Source: Pseudonocardiales bacterium
GTDB lineage: Bacteria; Actinomycetota; Actinomycetes; Mycobacteriales; Pseudonocardiaceae
DNA: 19,362 nucleotides
Direction: 5' to 3'
Assembly: GCA_025465385.1 (NCBI GenBank)
Contig: JAODNG010000232.1
Location: 1 to 19,362 of the forward strand
The position numbers and the translations under genes were made by a program. Numbering within the stretch: position 1 is the first letter of the stretch; each line of letters begins with the position of its first letter. The notes below the pieces were generated by a model. That model searched no databases and was not told where the DNA came from. It saw only the letters and a program-made list of their open reading frames with translations. Positions 1 to 6,397 of this stretch are shown piece after piece.

Positions 1-363
1 GTCGGCACTGCTGGACCGGCCCTTTGTATCCACTGGCAGATGGTCACGTGATCGACCTCTATACCCCCAACGAACCCAGACCTTGGTGCTGGCAATCTGG
101 GCAGGGCGGCGACGCATCAACCCCGCCTGCCCGCGTAGGTCATCCATCAACGTAACTGAGCGTGCCCACCAGTTCCTGCCCAGCAGTTCCTCCCTGATGT
201 CCGTTCCACGGACGCCATCGTGTGCCCCGCGCGGTGCGAGAACGACGGCCCGAAGTCTGCCACGCCAACTATCCATTCCAGCCGACCGCTGGCCGATACG
301 CCCTGAACGTAGAAACACGAACGGTGTAAGGCAGGATGGGACCATTGATAAGGGAGGTAGGCC
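1..363. other. Non-coding or unrecognised left edge
   Basis: I see no convincing gene in this stretch. Open frames occur on both strands, but their translations are arginine- and proline-rich in the way typical of chance frames in GC-rich DNA, and none matches a family I know. The last part must carry the promoter of the gene that starts at 364, but I could not single out a convincing -35/-10 pair. A gene whose body lies left of the window could end here unnoticed. Confidence 0.4.
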
Positions 364-735
364 ATGATCATCGAGGTGCTGTGCCGCATCGCCGATGGCC
401 CACTCAGGCCAGGCGAACTGGAGGTCACTCAAGGAGCCGTCCCCCTGGTGAGCTGGTCGGTCAGCACCCGCGATGTATCGGAGGAGCGGGACTGGCAGGG
501 CAAGGATCTGCCCGTCGAGCTTCACTTTCCCGACAACACCGTATGGACCGGCGAGGCGTATCCAGTGGCTGACATCGAGCCCGACCACCACGTGCCTGGG
601 CAACCGCCCGTGCACGAGTCACGATTGACGGTGCAACTGCGCGGTATCGGTGCACTCAGCGAGAATTCGTTCCCGGTGCACTCTGATGTGGTGGTTAAGC
701 GGATCGACGCGATGTTGGCCGAGCGTCAGTGTTGA
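364..735 (+). CDS. Small hypothetical protein, 123 aa
   Basis: I do not recognise this family. The start is well supported: an AGGGAGG ribosome binding site (351-357) lies six bases before the ATG. The protein is acidic and has no signal peptide or membrane segment. Alternating hydrophobic residues in stretches such as VELHFPDN and ESRLTVQLRGIG suggest a mostly beta structure, and a helix is likely at the C-terminus (VVVKRIDAMLAER). A single cysteine is the last residue. Codon use is ordinary for GC-rich DNA, which together with the Shine-Dalgarno sequence argues for a real gene. It has no operon partner: the next sequence downstream is gene debris. A cytoplasmic function is likely, but no reaction can be proposed. 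Confidence 0.7.
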   Translation: MIIEVLCRIADGPLRPGELEVTQGAVPLVSWSVSTRDVSEERDWQGKDLPVELHFPDNTVWTGEAYPVADIEPDHHVPGQPPVHESRLTVQLRGIGALSENSFPVHSDVVVKRIDAMLAERQC

Positions 736-904
736 CCTAAGAGGCTATGCGAACCGAGACGTAGATCCGCAGGCTGGAGCGCGGCGGCCGCGGACGACGC
801 AGCGCGCGCTCGGCATATCAAGCATGAGAGTGCGCTGACTCGGTTAGGTTTGTAGCGGTGGACCACTTCACGCAGCGCCGTCTCCTCGGGTGGCGGCCAG
901 GTGA

Positions 905-1125
905 TGCCCGCCCGCGGAGCAGGAACGCCACCTCGCGGAGATTCTCGCCACCGAGGAGACGCTCGCAGAGCTGGCGCAGGTCGCCGCTGGCCTCGGCACA
1001 GACCCGGAGGTCGTCAACCGGCGGCGCCGCGAGTACGAGGAACACCTCGGAGTCCAGCGCGTCAACGGCGAGACGCCGATGACGCGCCGGTGTTGCGGCA
1101 CGCCCAGCACTACACCGCGCTGCGC
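905..1125 (+). pseudogene. Remnant resembling the C-terminal tail of a CPA1 Na+/H+ antiporter
   Basis: Reading from 905 in one frame gives a helical, charged stretch including AELAQVAAGLGTDPEVVN and RRRREYEEHL. At about 1073 the reading must shift to another frame to continue as DADDAPVLRHAQHYTALRLA. Together these resemble the cytoplasmic tail of actinobacterial CPA1 sodium/proton antiporters, where a similar linker leads to a YTALRLALL segment. Neither frame has a proper start and no transmembrane part is present, so only a frameshifted piece remains. The family assignment is from memory of the motif and is tentative; that it is a broken coding remnant is better supported than its identity. 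Confidence 0.35.
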
Positions 1126-1291
1126 CTCGCACCGCTACCGCCGCTACGCCGCTCACATCATCGACGCCATCATCAGTCCCCAGGCCCGAGCCGCGACGAT
1201 CAAACTCGTGCCCCGGTGACGGGCCCTCCGGCCGAGAACCATCCATCCCACCCAGTTCCACACAACACCGGAGAGAAGCGCTCACCGTTAA

Positions 1292-1378
1292 CGCTTACGG
1301 CCGGGCACCTTCGAGAAGCTAGCCGGTTCATTCGACCACATCGTCAACACGGTGAGCGCGAGGATCGATCTCGACGCC
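1292..1378 (+). pseudogene. Short remnant of a zinc-type alcohol dehydrogenase
   Basis: The frame that leads into the cupin gene reads FEKLAGSFDHIVNTVSARID just upstream of it. The string FDxIVNTVSAxIDLDA is characteristic of the NAD(P)-binding half of cinnamyl-alcohol-dehydrogenase-like zinc ADHs. The match begins just after an in-frame TAA (1289-1291) and ends abruptly around 1378, where the translation becomes arginine- and histidine-rich. Only about 25 codons survive, so this is an internal deletion remnant without zinc ligands or start. Zinc ADH and small cupin genes often sit side by side in actinobacteria (recalled, not checked), which fits the intact cupin that follows. Confidence 0.5.
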
Positions 1379-1423
1379 GTGCGGAGGCGCCGCCACAGGC
1401 ACCACACCACCAGGGAGGAACAG

Positions 1424-1825
1424 TTGGAGATCCTGCCCAAGCAGCCGAGCACCAAGGGGCCGGCCGAGATGTTCACCGGTGACGTCTGGTTCGACGTCAT
1501 CGCCAAGGGCGAGGAGCCCTCGCGCATGCGCGTCAACACCGTGCGCTTCGCACCATATGCCCGCACCGCTTGGCACTGCCACGCGGTCGGGCAGACGTTG
1601 CACGTCACCGACGGAATCGGGCTGGTCCAGTCCCGTGGCGGCAAAGTCATCGAAATCCGGCCCAGCGACACCATCTACACCCCGCCGGGTGAGTGGCACT
1701 GGCACGGCGCCGCCCCGGACCACTTCATGATCCACCTCGCCATGTGGGAAGGCCCCGGCGAGGGTAAGGGGCCGGAGACCGAGTGGGGCGACCACGTCAC
1801 CGACGAGGAATACAACGCCCGCTGA
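1424..1825 (+). CDS. Single-domain cupin protein
   Basis: The protein has about 133 residues and is a small cupin of the kind annotated as (R)-mandelonitrile lyase-like or carboxymuconolactone-associated cupins. The opening LPKQPSTKGPAEMFTG is typical of that group. Cupin motif 1 is seen in WHCHAVGQTLHVTDGIG, with two metal-binding histidines and Gln where Glu is usual. Motif 2 is PPGEWHWHGA, supplying further histidines. These would bind one divalent metal inside the barrel. I chose the TTG at 1424 because GGGAGGA sits just upstream and the family's N-terminus begins there; the frame is open further up, to a GTG at 1352, but that part belongs to the alcohol dehydrogenase remnant. The substrate cannot be told from sequence. 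It is the only intact gene between two degraded regions. Confidence 0.8.
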   Translation: MEILPKQPSTKGPAEMFTGDVWFDVIAKGEEPSRMRVNTVRFAPYARTAWHCHAVGQTLHVTDGIGLVQSRGGKVIEIRPSDTIYTPPGEWHWHGAAPDHFMIHLAMWEGPGEGKGPETEWGDHVTDEEYNAR

Positions 1826-2449
1826 CCTGAACGCGACGAGCGTCAGCCACAGCCAGGAACCCCCGTAGCACCGCGTGGCTCCGAGTGCAGCGCCTCTGCA
1901 GCCGTCGATTGGCGTCCGTTCATGGGGTCCCGAGACGCGGACGCCGTCCTACAGCGGGATCCTCTTACGGCACCGTCGAAGAGCCCCGCTGGAGTTCGGA
2001 GCGGATCGGCAGCCCACTTGCCGCCACGGGCATGGGGTGAGCCCGGCTCGTGCATGCGCATGGCGGCAGTGGGCGGGCCCGTGACCGAGCACGACCGCCA
2101 CGGCCCGCACCCGCAACACCACGTGTCCGAAATCCGTGTCCGCGCGACCAGGCGTCTCACAATTAGGTTCCTGATGGACACGGCTTCTGAGGGAGGAGCC
2201 GGACGAGACCAATGAGACGTTCAAAAGGGATTGTCTGTGCGATTGAGGTGAACTGGGGACAACGGACCGGAGAACTAAGCGGTAGTCGCGTAATACCTGC
2301 GTACATGGGCTGATGACCACGATGTCGTCTCCCGCTCATCGCGAAACCCTGAGCTGGGGGAGGTGCAGGATCGGAATATCTCGCCGCGGCGTCCGCTCCG
2401 CAGGTTCGTGGCCGGGCACTAGGGGACGTTGAGCAACGATTGGTGCCTG
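1826..2449. other. Gene-poor stretch with no recognisable feature
   Basis: No frame on either strand gives a translation I can assign. The minus-strand frames near 2160-2440 run out of the transposase fragment further right but lose all similarity. An 8-bp inverted repeat (CCGTGTCC at 2134-2141 and GGACACGG at 2176-2183) is present, without an obvious role. The stretch is probably decayed DNA associated with former insertion elements. Confidence 0.4.
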
Positions 2450-2655
2450 CGTCGATATCCACCTCGATACCCCGCTCGGCGAGCAGCTCCTCCACGTCCC
2501 GATACCACAGGCTATAGCGCAGGTACCAATGCACCGGCACCATAATTCGACGGGAAATGAAATCCGGCGAAAGCGGACTTTGACGCCTCGGGCAGGGTGA
2601 CGACGCATTGGCTCAGCCCGCGCTTGTCGTCCGGAAATTGCAAGTGCCGTATCAT
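2450..2655 (-). pseudogene. IS6-family transposase, N-terminal fragment
   Basis: On the minus strand one frame reads ASKSAFAGFHFPSN and a second, after a frameshift near 2543, reads WYLRYSLWYRDVEELLAERG followed by IEVD. This is the beginning of IS6/IS26-type transposases, which run FAGFRFPxxVIxxAVRWYLRYGLSYRDVEELLAERGxEVD. After EVD the similarity stops, so the DDE catalytic domain (about 180 residues) is missing. At least one frameshift and a 3' truncation make it non-functional. No terminal inverted repeats or target duplication could be recognised, so the element's borders are unknown. Confidence 0.75.
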
Positions 2656-3007
2656 CCGCTGCTGTCGGCGCCGCGAGAACGGCTGGCCGCTGGTCCGAGC
2701 TTAGTCGTGCCGGGTGAGTCTTTGGGTGCAATATCCTCTCCTGCTGTGTGCGCAGTGAATGCGGGGCATGAGTGGCTAGGGATGCGTCGCGGCCGGCGTT
2801 GCCTTCGTAACTCGCCGAGTGGGCGGACACCGGCGATGTGCAGGTGCTTGACACTCGTGAGACTCCAGCCGTGGGCAGCGGCGAGGGAGGCGGCGCTGGC
2901 GCGCCTATCCGCTAGAGGCGGCGATGGGGTCGGCCATGGCGCGCTCATCGAGACGGTCGCGTAGCTTCGTTCATAGCCGCAACGGTGCGTGGTCTGCATG
3001 TGACGCC
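2656..3007. other. No recognisable gene
   Basis: Frames in this stretch are short or low in sense and match nothing known to me. It separates the IS6 fragment from the promoter of the repeat-containing membrane protein. I see no RNA gene or strong hairpin. Confidence 0.35.
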
Positions 3008-3037
3008 TTGACACCACCTGGGAAGACGATCTAGGGT
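3008..3037 (+). promoter_or_regulatory. Sigma-70-type promoter upstream of the repeat protein
   Basis: A perfect -35 box TTGACA (3008-3013) is followed after 18 bases by TAGGGT (3032-3037), a good actinobacterial -10 box. Transcription would start near 3044, giving a leader of about 120 bases before the ATG at 3163. This is the best housekeeping promoter visible in the window. It is predicted from sequence only. Confidence 0.55.
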
Positions 3038-3162
3038 AGCTCCCGGTCGGGGGCGGCACCTATTGAGGGTGTTTTTACCAATCAGCACATTGACGAGACC
3101 ACTGAAGATATCCGTTTCGGCCCGGCTTACTGGGACGCTGTACCAAGCTGGGGAGCCGTGCA

Positions 3163-3873
3163 ATGAACATTCGCTGGTTGCACTCACAGCAGATCTTGGT
3201 GGTGTCGCTAGTGGCCGCTGCGCTCACCGTGGGTGTGCTGACCTCATTGGTCATTCGCCAACAACGAGGCCAGTCAGACGGTCAGATCTACCTTGAAACG
3301 GGTGGCACCGTAAGCGCCAAGCCCGTTGTTCCATCGCTTGGCCGACCCACAATGGTGGGCGGAAACGTCGGTAGTACGGGCGCGCCCATCCAGAAAACGG
3401 CTGGTACGGAAGACCGGGCGGATGACGGGGGCCGTTTCCCGGTGCCATGCGCCTGCGGTAGTACCCCGCCGCCAACCATGATCCAGCTGAAGGTGCAACC
3501 ACTACGTCGGGGCACGCCGAAACCCCCTTTCCGGTCACAACGGATCGTCGTCAACCACTGGGATCCCGCGCAACCGCATGCGAGCGGTCCGCTATCTCAG
3601 CCGACGTTGCCAGATGTGGGTCCGCCACCAGAAGAGGTGCAGCGGCCGGAGAAGGTTGGTCCATCGGGTGAGGTGCAGCGGCCGGAGAAGGTTGGCCCGT
3701 CGGGTGAAGACGAGCGGCCGGAGAAGGTTGGCCCGTCGGGTGAAGATGAGCGGCCGGAGAAGGTTGGCCCGTCGGGTGAAGATGAGCGGCCGGAGAAGGT
3801 TGGCCCGTCGGGTGAGTCGCAACGGCCAGACCAGCTTGGCCCGTCAGGCCCTCCGACCCCACGCAAGGGATGA
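3163..3873 (+). CDS. Membrane-anchored protein with C-terminal 12-residue repeats
   Basis: The 236-residue protein has a short basic N-terminus and one hydrophobic segment (about residues 10-31), so it is probably anchored with its C-terminal part outside the cell. Residues 38-50 (SDGQIYLETGGTV) and the segment VPCACGSTPPP (Cys96, Cys98) recall the start and end of actinobacterial DUF6777-type membrane proteins, which carry a CxCGNP motif. If so, most of that domain's middle is deleted here; this link is from memory and tentative. Residues 158-229 are six tandem units of the type ERPEKVGPSGED, very charged, proline-rich and probably unfolded, like a wall-spanning stalk. The start follows GGGGAG (3150-3155) ahead of the ATG. 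The gene stands alone with its own promoter and a hairpin after the stop. Function is unknown. Confidence 0.7.
   Translation: MNIRWLHSQQILVVSLVAAALTVGVLTSLVIRQQRGQSDGQIYLETGGTVSAKPVVPSLGRPTMVGGNVGSTGAPIQKTAGTEDRADDGGRFPVPCACGSTPPPTMIQLKVQPLRRGTPKPPFRSQRIVVNHWDPAQPHASGPLSQPTLPDVGPPPEEVQRPEKVGPSGEVQRPEKVGPSGEDERPEKVGPSGEDERPEKVGPSGEDERPEKVGPSGESQRPDQLGPSGPPTPRKG
3634..3849 (+). repeat. Six tandem 36-bp coding repeats
   Basis: Units begin at 3634, 3670, 3706, 3742, 3778 and 3814, each 36 bases and each encoding 12 residues. The core CGGCCGGAGAAGGTTGG is identical in the first five units. Units 4 and 5 are identical and differ from unit 3 by one base, which points to recent expansion by slippage or unequal recombination. 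The sixth unit is the most diverged. Because 36 is a multiple of three, copy-number change would keep the frame. Confidence 0.95.
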
Positions 3874-3885
3874 TGAACCCGCTGG

Positions 3886-3923
3886 AAGTTGCCGGAGGGG
3901 CAACTTTGGGCCAGAAGTTGCCC
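3886..3923 (+). terminator. Possible terminator with two alternative hairpins
   Basis: Thirteen bases after the stop codon, AAGTTGCC (3886-3893) can pair with GGCAACTT (3899-3906) across a 5-base loop. The same central arm, extended to GGGCAACTT, can instead pair with AAGTTGCCC (3915-3923) across an 8-base loop. Only TTT follows the first hairpin and no U-tract follows the second, so this is a weak intrinsic terminator at best, or a mutually exclusive RNA switch. Confidence 0.4.
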
Positions 3924-3942
3924 AGAGTGATGCCTCTGTGTG

Positions 3943-4427
3943 TCAAGCGGTTGGGCGTCTAGGGTGTGCGGCGGGCCCGGGAAGTGACTTCTCCGAAGTG
4001 CTGGTCGTCGAGGTTGGGCTAGCCGCGCTGGATTGCAGAGTCGCCCTCATGTGTCCTCCCGGGCCCGCTAACGCCTCGTTGGTTGTCGTCACGAGCCGGG
4101 CATAGATGATATTGGCCAGGTGGCGTTTATAGGCTCGACGGGCTTCGCCAGCGGTTTTGCCTGCGGCGAGTTTGCGCGGGGAGAGCTCGCGGCCAGGACC
4201 TGGCTGCGCGATTTGGGTGATCGCAACGGTATGTAGAGTGCCGTTGAGCTGGCGGTTGCCGTTGCGGATAGCCGGTGTCGCTGAATCGCGCCGCTGCTGG
4301 CTTCGATCGGCGCGGCGCCAGCGCAGGCAGCGAAATGCGCGCGATCTGCCAGCGCCGGGCAACCGGCGGCGTCCAGGCGCGCCAGATCACTCACAAGCCG
4401 CCGAGCGACAGGCACTTCTCGAGTCAA
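3943..4427 (-). pseudogene. IS110-family transposase, C-terminal remnant
   Basis: On the minus strand, one frame reads ADRAHFAACAGAAPIEASSG then AIQRHRL. After a frameshift near 4270 a second frame continues NGNRQLNGTLHTVAITQIAQ, then GKTAGEARRAYKRHLANIIY, ending in a low-complexity tail containing SEKSLPGPA. This is the conserved C-terminal (Transposase_20) domain of IS110 transposases, which pinches DNA around a catalytic serine. The N-terminal RuvC-like DEDD domain is absent, and a deletion seems to join LVSDLARLDA directly to the later block. With at least one frameshift it cannot be active. Sequence upstream on this strand (about 4430-4510) is not recognisable as transposase. Confidence 0.8.
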
Positions 4428-4595
4428 CCCGCTGGCGCCGCAGACGCTACGACCGTCGCCCCAACGCCCGTCCGTACTCCACCACCGGGCACATCTCCAC
4501 GCTGCGATAGTCCTTCTTACGTTCCGCGCTGTGAGTGCGGCCGGACTGGTCCCCTGCTCATCTGGCCGCCCGGCGGCACGCAGCGAACAGCTTGG

Positions 4596-4646
4596 CAGGA
4601 GAAGCAGCTTCGCAGGAGAAGCAGCTTCGCAGGAGAAGCAGCTTCG
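4596..4646. repeat. Three tandem 17-bp repeats with internal palindromes
   Basis: The unit CAGGAGAAGCAGCTTCG is repeated perfectly at 4596-4612, 4613-4629 and 4630-4646. Each holds the palindrome GAAGC-A-GCTTC. A degenerate partial copy seems to precede it (CAGCGAACAGCTTGG, 4581-4595). The array lies 45 bases before the start of the nucleotidyltransferase gene, where an operator array for an antitoxin could sit. It may equally be slippage-made debris. Confidence 0.9.
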
Positions 4647-4690
4647 CCTCGGACTCGATCGGTTAGCACAACGCTGTCACACTGATCGTC

Positions 4691-5059
4691 GTGATCGCCC
4701 AGGAGCAGCCAGTAGCGGAGATGCTCCGTGCGGCAGGTGCGCGGTTTGCGTTCGTCCACGGCAGCCGGGTACGCGGGCGCCCGCGCCCGGACAGCGATCT
4801 GGATGTGGCCGCCTGGTGGGGAGTCCAACCTCCGGCATCCTGGGAGGTGGATCTTCCCATCGGCGTGGACCTGGTCGTACTCGATAGCGCACCACTGTGG
4901 CTCGCTGGTCGGATAGCTCAGGAGGGTCGCTTGCTCTTCGATGATGATCCCGAGGCGAGGGTCCGGTGGCAGGCCGATACCCGGCTGCGCTACCTGGATG
5001 AAATCCCGGCGCTCCGCGAGCGACGGATCGAGTCTGCCCGCGGAGCGCCCGGTGGTTGA
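4691..5059 (+). CDS. mntA: MntA-type nucleotidyltransferase antitoxin
   Basis: This is a 122-residue minimal nucleotidyltransferase. The catalytic GSX10DXD pattern is intact: G24, S25, then D36 and D38 in the string FVHGSRVRGRPRPDSDLDVA. A third acidic residue is probably D60 in GVDLVVLD. In characterised MntA-HepT pairs the protein adds AMP units to a tyrosine of the HEPN toxin and so silences it. Its stop codon overlaps the GTG of the former hepT gene, the usual order and spacing for this pair. No clear ribosome site precedes the GTG at 4691; an ATG at 4721 in frame is an alternative start and would still keep the whole active site. The frame is intact while its toxin is destroyed, so it is now an orphan antitoxin, or one that acts on a HEPN toxin elsewhere. 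Confidence 0.8.
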   Translation: MIAQEQPVAEMLRAAGARFAFVHGSRVRGRPRPDSDLDVAAWWGVQPPASWEVDLPIGVDLVVLDSAPLWLAGRIAQEGRLLFDDDPEARVRWQADTRLRYLDEIPALRERRIESARGAPGG

Positions 5060-5393
5060 TCCGGAACGGCTCGACCGAGCCGGGTCCTGAAGGCCTTGGC
5101 CGGGTACCGCCCCCGCGGGCGATCTGCTCGACGATCCCACTCGGCTTGCGGCGGTGAAGTACTACCACCATCGAGGGCTGTGCCCGCATCGCGCACCACA
5201 TCATCGCGTCGGAAGGCTGGCGAATCGTGGAATCCAACGCCGATGCGGTGCGTGCGCTCGGTGTGCGGCGCGGCGCGGCGTGCTTGTCCCGACGGCTGAG
5301 GCAGTGGCCAGGGCGGTCGGATTCCGCAACGTGCTGATCTACGAATAAATCGACATTGACGACGGCCACGTGCGCGACAACCTCGAACGCTGA
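5052..5393 (+). pseudogene. hepT: HepT (DUF86/HEPN) toxin, inactivated
   Basis: Fragments in different frames rebuild a DUF86 HEPN RNase. VVDPERLDR starts at the GTG that overlaps mntA and stops at a TGA (5088-5090). DDPTRLAAVKYY follows in the same phase further on. IASEGWRIVESNADAVRALG is found from about 5200 in a shifted phase. AEAVARAVGFRNVLIYE then ends in TAA (5346-5348), with IDIDDGHVRDNLER after it. Active HepT proteins carry RX4HXY, written RNVLVHEY or similar. Here it reads RNVLIY-E-stop, so the catalytic His is Tyr and the Tyr target of AMPylation is a stop codon. With several frameshifts as well, the gene is dead. Confidence 0.8.
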
Positions 5394-5452
5394 GCAGACC
5401 TTCGAAGCGATCGTATCTCAGTAGCTGCCTGGTTCGCCGACTAAGCCCATCT

Positions 5453-5512
5453 CGTTCTGGATACAGACTGGGGTAATTCGGGTACTGATCAGCGCAGTCT
5501 GCATCCAGAACG
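5453..5512. repeat. 18-bp inverted repeat upstream of mobA-moaD
   Basis: CGTTCTGGATACAGACTG (5453-5470) and CAGTCTGCATCCAGAACG (5495-5512) are reverse complements at 17 of 18 positions, separated by 24 bases that contain the small palindrome CTGATCAG. No T-run follows. The right arm ends 17 bases before the predicted -10 box of mobA-moaD, so it covers where the -35 box should lie. A regulator-binding site fits best; an RNA hairpin or a miniature element is possible. Confidence 0.85.
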
Positions 5513-5529
5513 CATGCCGGTGGGCGGGT

Positions 5530-5535
5530 TACGAT
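5530..5535 (+). promoter_or_regulatory. Predicted -10 box of the mobA-moaD/aor/fdhA operon
   Basis: TACGAT fits the actinobacterial TANNNT -10 consensus. Exactly seven bases separate it from the ATG at 5543, so transcription would begin at or next to the start codon and the message would be leaderless. No Shine-Dalgarno sequence precedes the ATG, which agrees with this. No good -35 box is seen; that position is filled by the inverted repeat. Confidence 0.45.
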
Positions 5536-5542
5536 CGGGCGC

Positions 5543-6397
5543 ATGGGGCACGGGACGGCTGGCGTGGTGCTGGCGGGTGGCCGTTCGTCGCGGATGGGCC
5601 AGCCGAAGGCCGAGCTGGAGTGGCACGGATCCACCCTGCTGCGCCGCACCCTGGGAGTTCTCGCGCGCTCGGTTGACGGGCCGTTGCTGGTGGTCCGCGC
5701 CGCAGGCCAGCCATTGCCGCAGCTGCCTGCGCAAGTAGAGATCGTGGAGGACCCTGAACAGGGTCTGGGTCCGCTGCAGGGCATCGCCGCCGGATTGGCA
5801 GCGCTGGCTGGCCGGGCGCAGGCCGCCTTCGTGTGCTCAACCGACCTGCCGTTCCTCCATCCCGCGTTCGTCCGCCGAGTGCTCAGCGCGCTCACTGACG
5901 AGTTCGACGTCGTGCTCCCGGTCGCCCGCGGTTACCCGCAGCCGCTCGCTGCCGCCTACCGGGTCACCCTCGCGCCACTGATCACCGACCTGATCGCAGC
6001 TGGCGATCGGCGGCCGGCCTTTCTGTTCCGCCACGAGCATTGCCGCACGCTCCGAATTGACGACGCTGCGCTCCTCGAAGACCCGGTGCTGGCCGCAGCC
6101 GACCCAGCGCTGGAATCGGTGGTCAATGTCAACTCCCCGGCCGACTACCGCGCCGCGAGGTGCCAACCCGCTCCGCAAGTCACGGTGCAGCGCTACGGTG
6201 CGCTGGCGGGCAACGGCCACCGGGGTCCGCAGACCGTACGCGCCGCCACACTGTCCGCCGCCGCCACGGCGGTAGGTCTGACCCTGGACCGCCACGTCAT
6301 CGCGGCGCTCAACGGCGACCAGATCAGCCGCGACGGTGATGTCCCGCTGACCACCGGGGACACCGTCGCCTTTCTGTCCGCGGACGCAGGCGGGTGA
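5543..6397 (+). CDS. mobA: MobA-MoaD fusion: molybdopterin nucleotidyltransferase with ubiquitin-like sulfur carrier
   Basis: Residues 1 to about 205 are a MobA-type NTP transferase. The nucleotide loop is AGVVLAGGRSSRMGQPKAEL, then LGPLQGIAAGL and the metal-binding STDLPFL. MobA proteins join GMP (or related CMP) to the Mo/W-pterin. Residues from about 212 to 284 form a beta-grasp MoaD/ThiS-like domain beginning VTVQRYGALAG and ending DTVAFLSADAGG; the terminal Gly-Gly is what MoaD needs to be adenylated and carry sulfur for pterin synthase. I know of no common fusion in this order, so this is unusual. The stop overlaps the GTG of aor by four bases. The start has no Shine-Dalgarno sequence, which fits the leaderless prediction. 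A MoaD domain next to an AOR gene agrees with the frequent pairing of MoaD-like genes with tungsten AOR enzymes. Confidence 0.85.
   Translation: MGHGTAGVVLAGGRSSRMGQPKAELEWHGSTLLRRTLGVLARSVDGPLLVVRAAGQPLPQLPAQVEIVEDPEQGLGPLQGIAAGLAALAGRAQAAFVCSTDLPFLHPAFVRRVLSALTDEFDVVLPVARGYPQPLAAAYRVTLAPLITDLIAAGDRRPAFLFRHEHCRTLRIDDAALLEDPVLAAADPALESVVNVNSPADYRAARCQPAPQVTVQRYGALAGNGHRGPQTVRAATLSAAATAVGLTLDRHVIAALNGDQISRDGDVPLTTGDTVAFLSADAGG

Noticed and set aside
818..1285. 155-codon minus-strand frame
   Set aside because: No family match; the + strand carries the recognisable antiporter-like remnant over the same bases.
3634..3849. 36-bp regular repeats as a CRISPR array
   Set aside because: Units are directly adjacent without spacers and translate into a 12-residue protein repeat in an intact gene.
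3551..3946. Minus-strand frames across the repeats
   Set aside because: They stay open only because the 36-bp unit is a multiple of three; no start signal or known motif supports them.
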